Source: Ischnura elegans (lineage: Eukaryota; Arthropoda; Insecta; Odonata; Coenagrionidae). From it: a stretch of DNA of 64,000 nucleotides. The translations under genes and the position numbers were made by a program. The first letter of the stretch is position 1. Each line of letters begins with the position of its first letter. The DNA lies in assembly GCF_921293095.1 (NCBI RefSeq), contig NW_025791658.1, positions 186,001 through 250,000 on the forward strand, written 5' to 3'. Of the stretch, positions 22,300 to 33,700 are shown one piece after another. The notes below the pieces were generated by a model. It did no database searches and was not told where the DNA came from. It worked only from the letters and a program-made list of their open reading frames with translations.

Positions 22300-23880
22300 G
22301 GACTGCAGTAATCTCGGGTCTTATTAAATTCATTACGTTCATTAATTCAAAGAAAGAGGGAACTTTTCCGCTCGGTGATCGCCACTTGTACACGTAATGT
22401 TCCTTGAATACATTAACATATCCTTACGCGTTAAAAGATAACCCCCATTGAAACCAAGAACGCCCATCTCGCGAAATATTAAGTTCATTAAGTCTCTTTA
22501 ATCAAAACAGCGGAAACTAATTTGCATGGCGATATTCATTTGTGACGTAGTGTTCCGGTGTGTATGCTCTCCGGGAGAAAGGGGAATGTATTTTTGAAAA
22601 GACTCTGGTCACACTCCATTTATCTCACGTCCAATTAAATTCATTACGCTTATTAATAGATAAAAAGGGAAATATTTCGCTTGGCGATTGTCATTTGGTG
22701 ACGTTTTATTCCGTGCCGTTCGTTGTCAGGGAGAAAGGGGAATAATATTTAGAAGATACACGCCACACTGAAATTATCTCATGCCGAATTTAATTCAATG
22801 CGTTTCTTACCCGAAATAAATACGAAGTATTCCTCTTGGCGATTGTCATTTGTTGATGTAATATTCCGTCCTGTTTGTCATCCCGGAGAAAGGGGAATCA
22901 TATTTAGATGATAGTCGTCACAATGAAATTATCTTACGCCGAATTTAATTCATTACGATTCTTAACCGAAATGAATGGGAAATATTTCGCCTGGCGATTG
23001 TCATTTGGTGAAGTATTATTCCGACCTGTTTGTTGTCAGGGAGAAAGGGGAATAATATTTATAATATACTAGTTACTCTGAAATTATCTCACGTCGAATT
23101 TAATTCATTGCGTTTCTTACCCGAAATAAATACGAAGTATTCCTCTTGGCGATTGTCATTTGTTGATGTAATATTCCGTCCTGTTTGTCATCCCGGAGAA
23201 AGGGGAATAATATTTAGATGAAAGTCGTCACAATGAAATTATATTACGCCGAATTTAATTCATTACGATTCTTAACCGAAATAAATGAGAAATATTTCGC
23301 CTGGCGATTGTCATTTGGTGAAGTATTATTCCGACCTGTTTGTTGTCAGGGAGAAAGGGGAATAATATTTAGAAGATACACGCCACACTGAAATTATCTC
23401 ATGCCGAATTTAATTCATTGCGTTTCTTACCCGAAATAAATACGAAATATTCCTCTTGGCGATTGTCATTTGTTGATGTAATATTCCATCCTGTTTGTCA
23501 TCCCGGAGAAAGGGGAATAATATTTAGATGATAGTCGTCACAATGAAATTATCTTACGCCGAATTTAATTCATTACGATTCTTAACCGAAATGAATGGGA
23601 AATATTTCGCCTGGCGATTGTCATTTGGTGAAGTATTATTCCGACCTGTTTGTTGTCAGGGAGAAAGGGGAATAATATTTATAATATACTAGTTACTCTG
23701 AAATTATCTCACGTCGAATTTAATTCATTCCGCATCTTAACCGAAATAAATGGAAATATTTCGCTTGGAGATTGTCATTTGTTGATGTATTATCCCTTCC
23801 TTTTTGTTGTCAGGGAGAAAGGGGAATAATATTTAGGAGATACACGTCACTCTGAAATTATCTTACGTCCAATTTAATAA
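22300..23880 (+). repeat. 155-bp satellite with higher-order structure
   Basis: The GGAGAAAGGGGAAT anchor occurs at 22573, 22729, 22884, 23039, 23194, 23349, 23504, 23659 and 23813, a period of 154 to 156 bp. Two monomer types alternate: one preceded by CATCCC, one by GTTGTCAGG. A further difference after the anchor repeats every fourth monomer (22729 with 23349; 23039 with 23659), giving a 620-bp higher-order unit. Degenerate monomers extend left to about 22300. Confidence 0.9.
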
Positions 23881-24055
23881 GGAAAACTGGATATTTTTTT
23901 TTGAAAAAAAAACAAAACACATGGCATCACAAATTTAATACTTAGATTCCCTAAGAATAACTCACTAAAATACGAGAAATAATAAAAAAATGTTGACCCT
24001 CCCGGTGGAGTGACCCCCCCCCCCAGACTTTGACTCACGAGCCGCCACTGACGAA
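23881..24055. mobile_element. hAT-type MITE remnant
   Basis: Ends with GACTCACGAGCCGCCACTG, the inverse of a CAGTGGCGGCTCGTG terminus typical of hAT-type MITEs, preceded by a C-run. The left terminus is missing. A similar end occurs at 34985 to 35017. Confidence 0.5.
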
Positions 24056-24155
24056 GACATTGCGACGTGTATCTTCCAAATATTATTCCCCTTTCTCCCG
24101 GACAACGAACAATACGTAATAATACTTCTCTAAATGACAATCTCTGATCAAAATA
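24056..24155 (-). repeat. inverted 155-bp satellite monomer, left part
   Basis: Reverse-complement satellite sequence, including ATTCCCCTTTCTCCCGG, ending AAATA at 24155 where a Helitron begins. The monomer resumes at 24826. Confidence 0.85.
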
Positions 24156-24825
24156 TCCTCTATATTATTTCTACTGCATAGATACCTTTTTCTCAAATTA
24201 TACGCAACCAAACTCTACAAATGAGGTACCAAAATAAACAGAATTCATCAGAGAACATGCGATGGCATATCTTACTACCTAAATATTGCTATTGTTTCCT
24301 AAAATTGGTTTTTAAAATTAAAAAAAAATTATAATCGATTTAAAAAAATAATAATCGATTACGGCAAGATTGTCCTCATCCCAAGAATACAGTTAACGCC
24401 GTCGGATCCCACCATGCCTTTTAATTTGACTCGCGGACAATTTCCCATTAAGGTTTCCTATGCGATGACTATTAACAAGGCTCAGGGTCAGACTTTGCAA
24501 AGAGCTGGCTTATTCCTGCCTGACCCTGTATTCTCTCATAGCCAACTTTATGTAGCACTCTATAGGGTAAGATCTTTTCAAAATATTTTTGTAAATATTA
24601 AGGAAAACGCTAAACAAGTATTAACAGAGGATAGTGTAATTACTTCCAATGTTGTGTTTAAAGAGGTCCTCTGACCTCAATTTGTACATGAACATTCCAA
24701 TTTAAATTGAACATAATACCCTGCCTTTTTTTCTACATTTTAAAATTAGAAACGCGCCTATCCCTCTGTGTACCTGCATTGAAAAGAGCGGGGGAAGCCC
24801 GATGGGAGCGGGCAAAGCACGCTCG
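24156..24825 (+). mobile_element. 670-bp internally deleted Helitron
   Basis: Starts TCCTCTATATT at 24156 after A. It encodes the helicase C-terminus (24414 to 24674), then a 3' hairpin GCCCG/CGGGC at 24797 to 24813, and ends CTCG at 24822 to 24825 before T. The A/T target, hairpin-to-end distance of 12 bases and 5' TC fit Helitrons; the terminal CTCG deviates from CTRR by one base. Satellite sequence is continuous across the insertion. Confidence 0.88.
24414..24674 (+). pseudogene. Helitron helicase C-terminal fragment (open)
   Basis: An 86-codon open frame with FPIKVSYAMTINKAQGQTLQ and FSHSQLYVALYRVRSF, the last two motifs of PIF1-like superfamily 1 helicases in Helitrons, ending VVFKEVL. 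The Rep domain and most helicase motifs are absent, so it cannot encode a working transposase. Confidence 0.85.
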
Positions 24826-24996
24826 TATCTCATGTATTACGATTAAGAAACGTAATGAATTAAATTCGACGGGAGATAATTTCAGAGTGACGAGTATATT
24901 ACAAATATCATTCCCCTTTCTCCCGGATAACGAACAGGAAGGGATAATACGTCACCTAATGACCATCTCCGAGGGAAATATTTCCACAGGATTTTT
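24826..24996 (-). repeat. inverted 155-bp satellite monomer, right part
   Basis: Continues the reversed monomer after the Helitron, with CGTAATGAATTAAATTCGAC and CATTCCCCTTTCTCCCGG. Its inverted orientation relative to the main array marks a local inversion. Confidence 0.85.
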
Positions 24997-25078
24997 ATCT
25001 TCTCTTTGCAAAGGAGTACATACTTTTCTTTTATATTTCACTCATCTTTGTAAGTTCAATTGCTAGCATGAGTATGTG

Positions 25079-25606
25079 CAGTTTGTCCAAAAAAGAATAA
25101 CCCGATTTTAACTCGTAATAATATTGAAACAAATGTCACTAGGCAACCGAAACAGCGCCATATGTGATCGGCATTGTTTAGAGGTTTAGAAAAATCCGCT
25201 GAATGTCACTACGAGCGCTGACGTGGAGCGTGCAGCCCTTAGACCATTGGTCTAACAATTAGGTCTAACAATAAGGTGCAGCCAGTCTCCCTGAAGATGA
25301 CGTACAGGACCGCGAGACCAGGCTTTACACTCTTGGCATCCTAGGTCCCCTGATATAACACCATGCGATTTTTTCTCATTGGTAAATGTTAAACAGCGTG
25401 TTTAAGTTCGGTCAGTTTGGGATGAATTCAGCTATCGGCTAGATGTCGTCCGCGCAGCCAATAGAGGACATATTCAGCATTTATGATGGTTTTTTATAAA
25501 CTTTTGTCTTTTGTGAGTAATTTAGTACACAATATGTTGATGTTAAGCCCTTCTTCCTAATAAATAATCATATTTAATATCTGTTCATTCTGTTTGGGAC
25601 ACACTG
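25079..25606 (+). mobile_element. internally deleted Tc1/mariner-type transposon
   Basis: Ends CAGTTTGTCC and GGGACACACTG are imperfect inverted repeats, with TA directly following the right end. Internal sequence reads in pieces PDITPCDFF and VKQRV and later WDEFSYRLDVVRAANRGHIQ, the C-terminal part of a DD-D transposase of insect Tc1/mariner type, across two frames. At 528 bp it lacks the first two thirds of the gene. Confidence 0.7.
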
Positions 25607-25960
25607 TACCATGGGGGAAAATAGTATCCCGACAAAGTTTGTGCCGCCACTATATCTCCGCGTCATAGCATGAGAAAGTGGAAATAAAACTTTTCTGCCA
25701 AAACATGTTATTCCTATCATGTCATGCCTTCCAATTCTGTCAAAATATGTTTAAAATTGTACTATCCTATCGTTTTGTTCAAAGCAATGCTGCTGCCACT
25801 TCACATCATCATGTGACCAGCTGTAGGAGCGTGAAGACATTCGCTTTCTCCGAAGATAGTAGAAAATAGAGAATTTTGTTGCCCGCAGGGAATTACAGCT
25901 TATTAAATTTTAATCGCTGAGAAGTGGCTTACCCTTAATCAGGCCTAGATTGTGCGTGAA
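25607..25960. other. no gene recognised
   Basis: Short frames only. The segment at about 25935 to 25970 is inverted and matches 26886 to 26925, linking it to the Penelope-like copy that follows. Confidence 0.4.
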
Positions 25961-25961
25961 C

Positions 25962-26313
25962 CATCCTGATGACTTTTATTATGTATACGGTGAAATTACT
26001 TTTAAGGTTCAAAGGTGGAAAATTACTCCCTTTTTCATACAGGGTTATTCAATTCTTCAACAAAAATAACAGTCTGAAAAATGATCTGCCAAATCATGGG
26101 GACGGCAAATTCCTAATGACGTTTTCCCTTAGTCCAACCAGTAAGAAGCCCTACACTGGTGCCACACAACACATGGAGAGCCAATCCTTTATCTTGGCCA
26201 CCCAACAGGCAGTCAAAATAAAGCTTATAACCCTGTATGGAAAAGGGAGTAATTTTCCACCTTTGAACCTTAAAAGTAATTTCACCGTATACATAATAAA
26301 AGTCATCAGGATG
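25962..26313. repeat. 83-bp inverted repeat around a 180-bp loop
   Basis: Arms at 25965 to 26047 and 26228 to 26310 match at all but one of 83 positions. They contain CTTTTATTATGTATACGG and TTCAAAGGTGGAAAATTACT. The fold spans a loop of about 180 bases. It precedes the Penelope-like endonuclease fragment and may be part of that element's terminal arrangement. Confidence 0.85.
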
Positions 26314-26354
26314 TGACTAGTGACGGCCAAGGATCCCTGCGGCCTCATGAAACC

Positions 26355-26661
26355 GGGTCTACCAGATTCCATGCGAATGCGGCCAGGTGCATGTCGGTGA
26401 GACAGGAAGGACTATCGCCACCAGGATGGAGGAACACCAGCGGCATTTCAGGCTCGGCCAACCCGAAAAATCCGCCGTGGCTGAGCACAGCATATCACGC
26501 GACCATGCCATTCGCTGGGAGAACACGAAGGTCCTGTGCCGTCTGGACAGATTCTGGGAAAGGCTGACCAAGGAAGCTATTTTAATTCGGACGACGACTG
26601 ACACCATGAACCGTGATGCTGGTTACGCCCTAAGAAATTCCTGGAAACCGGTGCTTAAATA
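26355..26661 (+). pseudogene. Penelope-like GIY-YIG endonuclease fragment
   Basis: The frame reads IPCECGQVHVGETGRTIATR, then MEEHQRHFRLGQPEKSAVAE, and ends in SWKPVLK and a stop. This is nearly the complete GIY-YIG domain at the C-terminus of Penelope-like elements; the reverse transcriptase is absent. The sequence after the stop (26662 to 26925) is the element's 3' region. Confidence 0.85.
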
Positions 26662-26768
26662 AGTCAGCGAAGCCCGGGAAAAAAGGCGGGAAAAGGCGGA
26701 CCAATCACGAGTCACCTGACCTGGAGCTCATACTATATAAGTGGGATCACTCAACGCAAAGACAAGCC

Positions 26769-26800
26769 CTGATGACGATGGACGACTCGGCCATCGAAAC
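26769..26800 (+). ncRNA. hammerhead-ribozyme-like motif
   Basis: CTGATGA (26769 to 26775) is followed by a 5 to 6 bp stem (CGATGG and CCATCG) and then GAAAC. This is the order of the conserved hammerhead core, and Penelope-like elements are known to carry hammerheads. One base between core and stem is awkward and stem III was not resolved, so this is a candidate only. Confidence 0.4.
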
Positions 26801-27174
26801 GTCGGCAGAGATGGAGAACCTTATCCGGTGGCAATCCCGAATAAACTTCAACAACATCATACGCCGGGAAAACCTCAGATCTTTCTTCATCAGGATGGTT
26901 CACGCACAATCTAGGCCTGATCGTGTTTCTGTGAATTGTGAACTTCGTGAAACTCTAATAGAGCCTTATTTATGGCCGGATAATGTTGTTGTTAATAATT
27001 ATTCTATTCGAAAACCACGCCACTCAACGCCGAAAGGGTAGTCGGTGACATTACTTCTAAATTGAACGTTTATTACCAAAATGTTCAATCTCTACGACAT
27101 AAACTTCATGATATTATTGTCCAATTGGAATCGGATTTCGCCAATTTCAATGTTATATGTTTAGCGGGACAATA

Positions 27175-27834
27175 GGGTAGTTTCCTTCATCAAAGAAAAC
27201 AAAAGGCATTGATGGCGATTCGTTACCCACCATTAGTGTATTCATAATACACAAATTATTTGGTTTTTGAAATACCGGTTTAGACGAATGGCAAGGGTCA
27301 AATTTTATCCTCATTTGAAAAAGGCCAGATTGGCGCCCATGCGATTCCACTCCACGTGACGTCACAGGGACCTAGTTTCTACACGAGAGGATAGGAGTTA
27401 TGCATCGTCAGAGGCTACCAATGCATGCATGAGTCACAGAGCTCAGGGAAACATGTCTTAATAATCACCTATTAAAACTGGCTAAGGTCGGAAAGTTTTC
27501 TTCGCTTGATAAGGTATTAATAAACCTTTTTTAAGCCATGCGCTACCAGACAGGAAGGTACTCAGCTACCCGTTAGCATCCTGCGTCCTATCAGCGCTCA
27601 GAGCCTCGATCAAGGTCACCTACCAGGCGGGAGGGGGAACCAGAAATGCGTCGTACGGACTTTTTCCCTTCATTCCTACTTACGCGTCGCGTTTTCGCGC
27701 GCTTGAAATTTTTCACTTTTCATTTGATCGCGAAAAATAGATATCGTCATTTAAAAATCTAAAAGCGTGAAATACGTACTCCAGGAGTAATAATCTTTCG
27801 ATTTAGGCAATAAAAAAATAATAGGAAACCACCC
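27175..27834 (+). mobile_element. TA-MITE copy, complete, in LINE A
   Basis: 660 bp with termini GGGTAGTTTCCT and AGGAAACCACCC and a perfect TA duplication (27173 to 27174, 27835 to 27836). Endonuclease coding sequence of LINE A continues on both sides. Confidence 0.9.
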
Positions 27835-27944
27835 TATTGTTGAAGCCGGATGAGACTAACTTTGATTGCGTTTCATGTTTTTATTTTGGGAATCGCTCCC
27901 GCAGAACTGATTTGAAAATTGGTGGAACAGGTACATAAATTAGA

Positions 27945-28545
27945 CGGTACCTATTCTTGAGCAATTCAGCTATTTAGGATGTACGTTAGAGGAAAATGGA
28001 TACAGTAGTAAGGACATCAGGAAGAGAATTGCATTAGCGAAGGAGGCGTTCATGAACAGGAAGGAGCTTCTAAGAGGATCGTTATGTAAGAGTTTAAAGA
28101 AAAGGTTAGTGAAGAGTTTGATTTGGAGTGTAGCTCTCTACGGTGCGGAAACGTGGACACTGAGGAAGGAAGACGAGAGAAGATTGGAGGCATTCGAGAT
28201 GTGGGTATGGAGAGGAATGGAGAGGGTGAAATGGACGGAGAGGAAAAGGAACGACGAAGTGCTGGATATGGTTGGCGAGGAGAGGCAGCTTTTAGATGAG
28301 ATACGGAGGAGACAGAAGGTATGGATGGAGTTAGTGCTTAGCGGTGAGGGGATGTTGAAAATGGTGTTAGAGGGTAGAATGTTAGGTAAACGAGGGAGGG
28401 GAAGGAAAAGAATAGGATTTTTAGATAGATTGAAAGGGAGTAGGCCTTACAGTGAATTGCTGGAAGGAAAGGGAGGCTTCCAGATCACTTCTTGAGTACT
28501 CCATGGAAACCTACCTTAATCGGTAGAATACTATAATAATAATTC
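27945..28545 (+). pseudogene. LINE B 3' tail nested in LINE A
   Basis: A 147-codon open frame (28052 to 28495) carries SVALYGAETWTLRKEDERRL and FEMWVWRGMERVKWTER, then RGRGRKRIGF. This is the C-terminal region after the reverse transcriptase in insect non-LTR elements. It ends in an ATAATAATAAT tail. Closely similar to the minus-strand insertion at 18415 to 18830. Confidence 0.85.
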
Positions 28546-28735
28546 CTTCCCAAGCAATTAATCTTAAAAATGTGACTCCTATAGACAAACATCCAGAATT
28601 CTCGATGGTAAAATTGATGTAATTTAATGTTGTTGTCGTCTGTACATATCGTTCGCCAACTGGGGATATTAATCTTTTTGTACAGAATGTGATGGCTCTA
28701 CTTGAATCAGTACTAAAAAACAAAAATCCTTGGTG

Positions 28736-29385
28736 ATAAAAGAGAGGAGACTAAAACAAACATCAACCTAGGAAAGCATAAGCTTGAAGAGGTGAACGAG
28801 TTCTCTTACCATGGAAGCCGAATTACCAGCGATGGACGGAGCAAGAAAGAAATACACAGTAGAATAGCGCAGGCGAAGGGGGCTTTCTACAAAAAGAAGA
28901 ATCTTCTTACAGCTGAAAATACCAGCATAGAAGTAAGGAAACAATTCATCATATGCTACGTATGGAGTATGTTTCTCTATGGAAGCGAGGCTTGGACGTT
29001 GACAGCAGCAGAGAAGTCAAGAGTGGAAGCATTCGAAATGTGGTGCTACCGAAGAATGATGAAGATAAAATGGATTGACCGTGTGAGTAACCAGGAAGTG
29101 CTAAGGAGAGTAGGAGAAAAGAGAAGCCTCCTAAAAACATTAAGCAGAAGAAGGGACAACTTAGTTGGCCACATTTTGAGGCACGATGGTCTGATGAAGA
29201 CAATCGTTGAAGGACAAGCGGAAGGGAAAACGGGCAAGGGACGGCCCCGAATGAGTTATATCGGACAGGTTATAAAGGATGTAAAAGAGAATAAATATGT
29301 AGCTATGAAGAGATTAGCAGATAGGAGAGAGAAATGGAGAGCTGCGTCAAACCAATCTTAGGATTGTTGACTAATGATGATGAAT
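28736..29385 (+). pseudogene. LINE C 3' tail nested in LINE A
   Basis: A 189-codon open frame (28792 to 29361) of a different non-LTR subfamily. It has FLYGSEAWTLTAAEKSRVEA, then WCYRRMMKIKWIDRVSNQEV and a GKGRPR motif, ending at TAG/TAA and a GATGATGA-type 3' end. It is 5'-truncated, and LINE A endonuclease sequence resumes directly after it. Confidence 0.85.
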
Positions 29386-29620
29386 ACTATGTAGTGATTT
29401 TCACATTGATTTCTCAAATGAAGGATGTCACAAAGTTAGCAAAGTATTAAATCTTTTGAACTGTTTTAACTTATCGCACTGCATCACTTCCCCCACCAGA
29501 ATATCAAAACACAAAGAATATTTTTTGGATCAAATTATAACCAACATTGCAATAAGTAATTATTCAGTTAACATTTTTGACCCTGTTTTCTCAGATCATA
29601 AAGCCATTACAGGCCTCTGA

Positions 29621-30284
29621 AGGTTAGAACTTTTTTATTAAAGCGCCAGGCGTCTATATCTGGAGATGATATTATTAAAGTATATGATTAATGGGCTTAT
29701 CTCATGATTAATAGACACTAAATTCAGTAGACGAATTTATTGAGTAATCCAGTGTCTAGTCTGTTGTTTTACCAATGTTACTTTGTTTAAATTATAAAGT
29801 TACCTTGTCCATGACTTCCCTGTGCATGCTTTATGTTTCAGTTTTTTCATTTGTGTGGTTTTTGAATCATCCAGATTTATTTTCTTTGTAAAATGTTTCT
29901 TTGGACAATAAAATCTATCCCCTCGCAATAAGTGTTTTTATTTACCATGATTACTTGTGCTGCGCTGAAAGTAACTGCTAATTAGTTGAATTTATCTATT
30001 GTACAGTAGAGATAGTGATTTATTTCCATCCTCGTCGAGGAGACTTCACGGCGTTCTTGCGATAATGGACTCTTCTAACAAATGCAGTAAATCATGAATT
30101 CAAATTTGGCGCTCAAAATTCAAACCATATGCACTCTGGCCGCTAGAGAGCAGCACCATCACTATATTACCCATAAATACTCTACACAGGATTCTCCACT
30201 CCCTTGGTTCCTGTGATTCCCACCGATCGCATCAAATAGCGGCGCTGATGTAGCGAGCCCCGATTGTTCCCAAGCAATACACGC
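29621..30284. other. no gene recognised
   Basis: A/T-rich sequence with no long frame. It may include the remainder of LINE A or host DNA; nothing specific is supportable. Confidence 0.4.
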
Positions 30285-30470
30285 CCACAAGAGGCACGCT
30301 ACGCGGCGAATTTGAATCCACGTTTCGCAACGCAGAGCTGTGAAGGGCAAAATTTGCTGGCGGAGCGGGAGCTCTCGTGGCGTCGACGCAACGCGGAGCT
30401 GTGAAGGCACCCTAATATGGCCGCGAGAGGCACGCTTTGCGGCGAATTTGAATCCATGTCTTAATCGTTC
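30285..30470. repeat. GC-rich ~133-bp partial tandem duplication
   Basis: GAGGCACGCT..GCGGCGAATTTGAATCCA occurs at about 30291 and 30425, and CAACGC.GAGCTGTGAAGG occurs at 30329 and 30389. This locally GC-rich island produces overlapping frames on both strands that are not convincing genes. Confidence 0.6.
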
Positions 30471-30769
30471 ATTGCTAAAAAATAAAGTTCGTGTCAACTG
30501 CCCACGAAAATATAACTATCACCGTGAGTTTATGTAGTTTCCTGGTGGTGAAAATGTACGTAATCGCAAAATCGGTACGCTAATTCACGTTGAGAGAAGG
30601 GAAGAATAAGTGGGTAAGGAAACGCTGTTAACTTTCCCTAGCCTGAATTAAGTTTGAGGGCCCATAGATATCAACCATGTCTTTAAACTTCCGGCACCTA
30701 TGTTTTAGAGAATTAAGAATGATTCCTGCGCAGCTCATAAAGAAAAGCACTCGTTGACATCATTACCAG

Positions 30770-33700
30770 CCCAGACAGCACACTGGTAACGGTATACGTA
30801 TACCGTAAGTATACCAGGTGTATACTGTTTCCTTGAGAATCTGTATACATGTTTTAGATTCTAGGTATACATAAACAGTATCCTGAAGCGTATACGTATA
30901 CAGTATACGAAAGGTATCTGTATACCTTTCATATACTGTATACGTATGTGCTACATATGGAAACAGTATCTGAGAGGTATACGTATACCTTTCATATACT
31001 GTTTCCATATGTAATCTCAGTGGCGGATGCATATGGGAGGCGTGCCCCCCAACCCTTTCCTGGCCGCCCGCATAACCAAACATTGCAGGACTACAATTTT
31101 AACTTTTTTATGTCATAAGATGGCTTTGTATTTCATGTGCGTATAATCAGTTCAAATAACACTTTCTTAAACTTTGCATGTGACTTGATTATTTTTTTAG
31201 CATAAAAGTAAAGGTTGGTCAAGATATCTTTTACGCCCCCCTCTAGAGTTTTTTTCTGTATCCGCTACTGTGTAGCCATTAGTAAACAATTAGTGTCCTT
31301 TAAAGGTTACTCTGTCTGTATACTATTTCCATATGTAGCCTTCAGTATACACAGCGTCCTTTCCAATGGGCTAAAACCTTTCCGTTACTTGCGTGCTCCT
31401 ATGACCCCAAGAGCTACACTGACAGGAATAAATCTAAATTATCTCAGGAAGGGCCACTCACGCCAACTATGTGGAAGGGTAGGAGCCAGACGAATGGTAG
31501 TCCACGTGATGGTGTCACGTGAAAAACACTGTTGGAATTTAGTTGGAAAACCTTACCAGCTAACTCTTCCCTGAAAACATGGAGTGGGACCTGTTCGCAA
31601 AGGGCAGGTGTCATTCACGGCAGCGAGGTTGGCAAAGCAAATAATTACGTTTGTACATGTATCTTCATTCTTTGTAAAGGTATCGGCTCGAGCCGCTACT
31701 CTCTTCTTATTCTCCTTCTGGTTTCATTGGATAAAGACGTCGTCTCATTTAATATCTTTAAACTGATTCATCAGTGAATTTATTTTCCCCGGTTGTCTTC
31801 AGGCAGCCCTGGCAAAAATGAAGGAGGCTGATAACGGTACTGGAGAGTGTTTTATCATTTCTGTTCGGAACACCCAAGAACGCCGTCCGCCTGGGTTATT
31901 AAGAAATCCAGATTAATTTAAAAAATCAATGAACTGCCTTAAGATGTAAAAAATCCTGCCATGAAAAGTCCCTCTTTTCATAAAGAAAAATGCTCTTCGA
32001 AATGTGATTTAAATCGTGCTTTTTTATCTACTGAGGCGATGAAACAAAAAAGATATTTTTCAGTGGAATTTATTCCTCGAGTCATAACGCGAAACTTAAT
32101 TTTTTTTGAATGCCAAGATTTGGACTCCCGCCCGTGATTTCGACCTATCGATAGTGGATTCCGTCGATAGTCGATTCCACCAGTTGTCGATTTCCACAGG
32201 TACAAACATATGCAAACGTAAATGCGTCCATAACCGCTTTCACAATCAAAGACCACGCGAATAATGTTGCGTTCACTGTGTTGTGTTCGTCGTTTGCGAA
32301 ATTGATCCTGCCGAAGTTTATCAGCCTCTTAAGTTCTTCATTTACTTGTTTCACTTGCACCTAGGCAATCAATTACCGTTATAACTTAACTTTTGTAGTG
32401 TTGTGTTTGCTGTTTGCGAAACTTGTCCAATGAAAGTTTATCAACCGCTCAAGTGCTACTTTTGCTTCCTTCATCACAATCTGGGTAAGTAGAAGTGTTG
32501 CCATTGCCACATTTTTCTTTCTTAAATGACGCAAATTCTTAATATTTTCAACCTTCTCACACTTTCTGAGACTGAGGGATCCATCTTCTATTGATTGAAA
32601 AACTTTGCATTTGCGTAAACTTTAATTTATTTATGTGCTTGACGCATTTAATCACCGTAGTGTGGGAGGAATGTGAACAAACATTTCTCGACTTTACTAT
32701 TTATTAAGTCATTTAAAGTTATTTACATTTTTTTAATTGGCTGTTGTGCCATTAGTGTTGCTTCCTTTAAAATGTAATCATATTTGTTGGAGATCAGAGG
32801 GTATTTCACTCTTTAGGTTTAGACAAATCAGTTTTAAATTATTAAGAATTAAATTCTCAAATCAATTTAGTACTTCGATTATTCAAGGTGAATAACTTAT
32901 CGTTTTTTACATATAGAACTGATGGGGATTTTTTTCGAAATATCCTTTGTTGATAGTTGGTATTTATATAGCTTAAGGGAAAATCACATCAATAGAGATT
33001 ACTTTTTAACAAAATGACTTACTTTAACTAGACAAATTAGATGTATCACTAATAGATTCTAATAAAGTTTATGTGATATTATTTACAGGTGTAGAAAGGA
33101 AGACTTTTCCAAATTGCCAATGATGAAGAAATACGAGGAAAAGTGAGCTTGTTCTTCATGGATTCTTGTGACCTTAAGGAAGGATAATCAGGCAAAAACA
33201 TTGATATTGATCCTATTGGTCTTTATTTTCGTTTACATTGAATAAAGGCATTTCTAACGGTATTTGTTATTTATCAACACTCATCAAAATATTCAGAAAA
33301 TATTTGTCTAGTTATATTTGACATCTAAATTCTTACTACTTCTTAAATTGACTTTTAACTTACTATGCTTAGTGAATTTACTCATACGATAAGATGTTTT
33401 TTTACATTGGATGAATAGACTGATTAAATAATACTGTGAGAGGATCCACTAAAACCTCTTGACGATAATTAAGCACAAAATGTGGTTTACCATCCGGGCT
33501 TGGCCCCTTTATTGTGTCTAATGAATTCAATATCTTATGTATTTCTGAGATTGTGTGGTATATTAGTAAAAATGTGTAATATTTAGTTAAATATAATTAT
33601 TTTGTTTTAACAGCACACATGTGTTTTCCATTTCCTCTGTAGACCCTGTAAGACCTGAATCTCACAGATTTTTTTCTCTATTCACTTTATTGTCAGCAAG

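Larger units (their letters stand above)
26926..29620 (+). pseudogene. LINE (A) endonuclease region split by three insertions
   Basis: Endonuclease-domain blocks of one non-LTR ORF2 are recognisable in order: VYYQNVQSLRHKLHD and NVICLAG (27070 to 27170), SCFYFGNRSRR (27860 to 27940), VVVVCTYRSPTGDINLF (28620 to 28720), then DFHIDFSNEGC, NCFNLSHCITSPTRI and DPVFSDHKAITG (29398 to 29610). The gaps hold a TA-MITE and two 5'-truncated LINE tails. The reverse transcriptase part is missing here; a related fragment lies at 35160. Confidence 0.8.

Noticed and set aside
22573..23880. Regular repeats resembling a CRISPR array
   Set aside because: The whole 155-bp unit repeats with no unique spacers, the genome is eukaryotic and no cas gene is near. 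It is a satellite.
28949..29237. Minus-strand Ser/Leu-rich ORFs in LINE C
   Set aside because: They are antisense to a recognisable non-LTR ORF2 tail.
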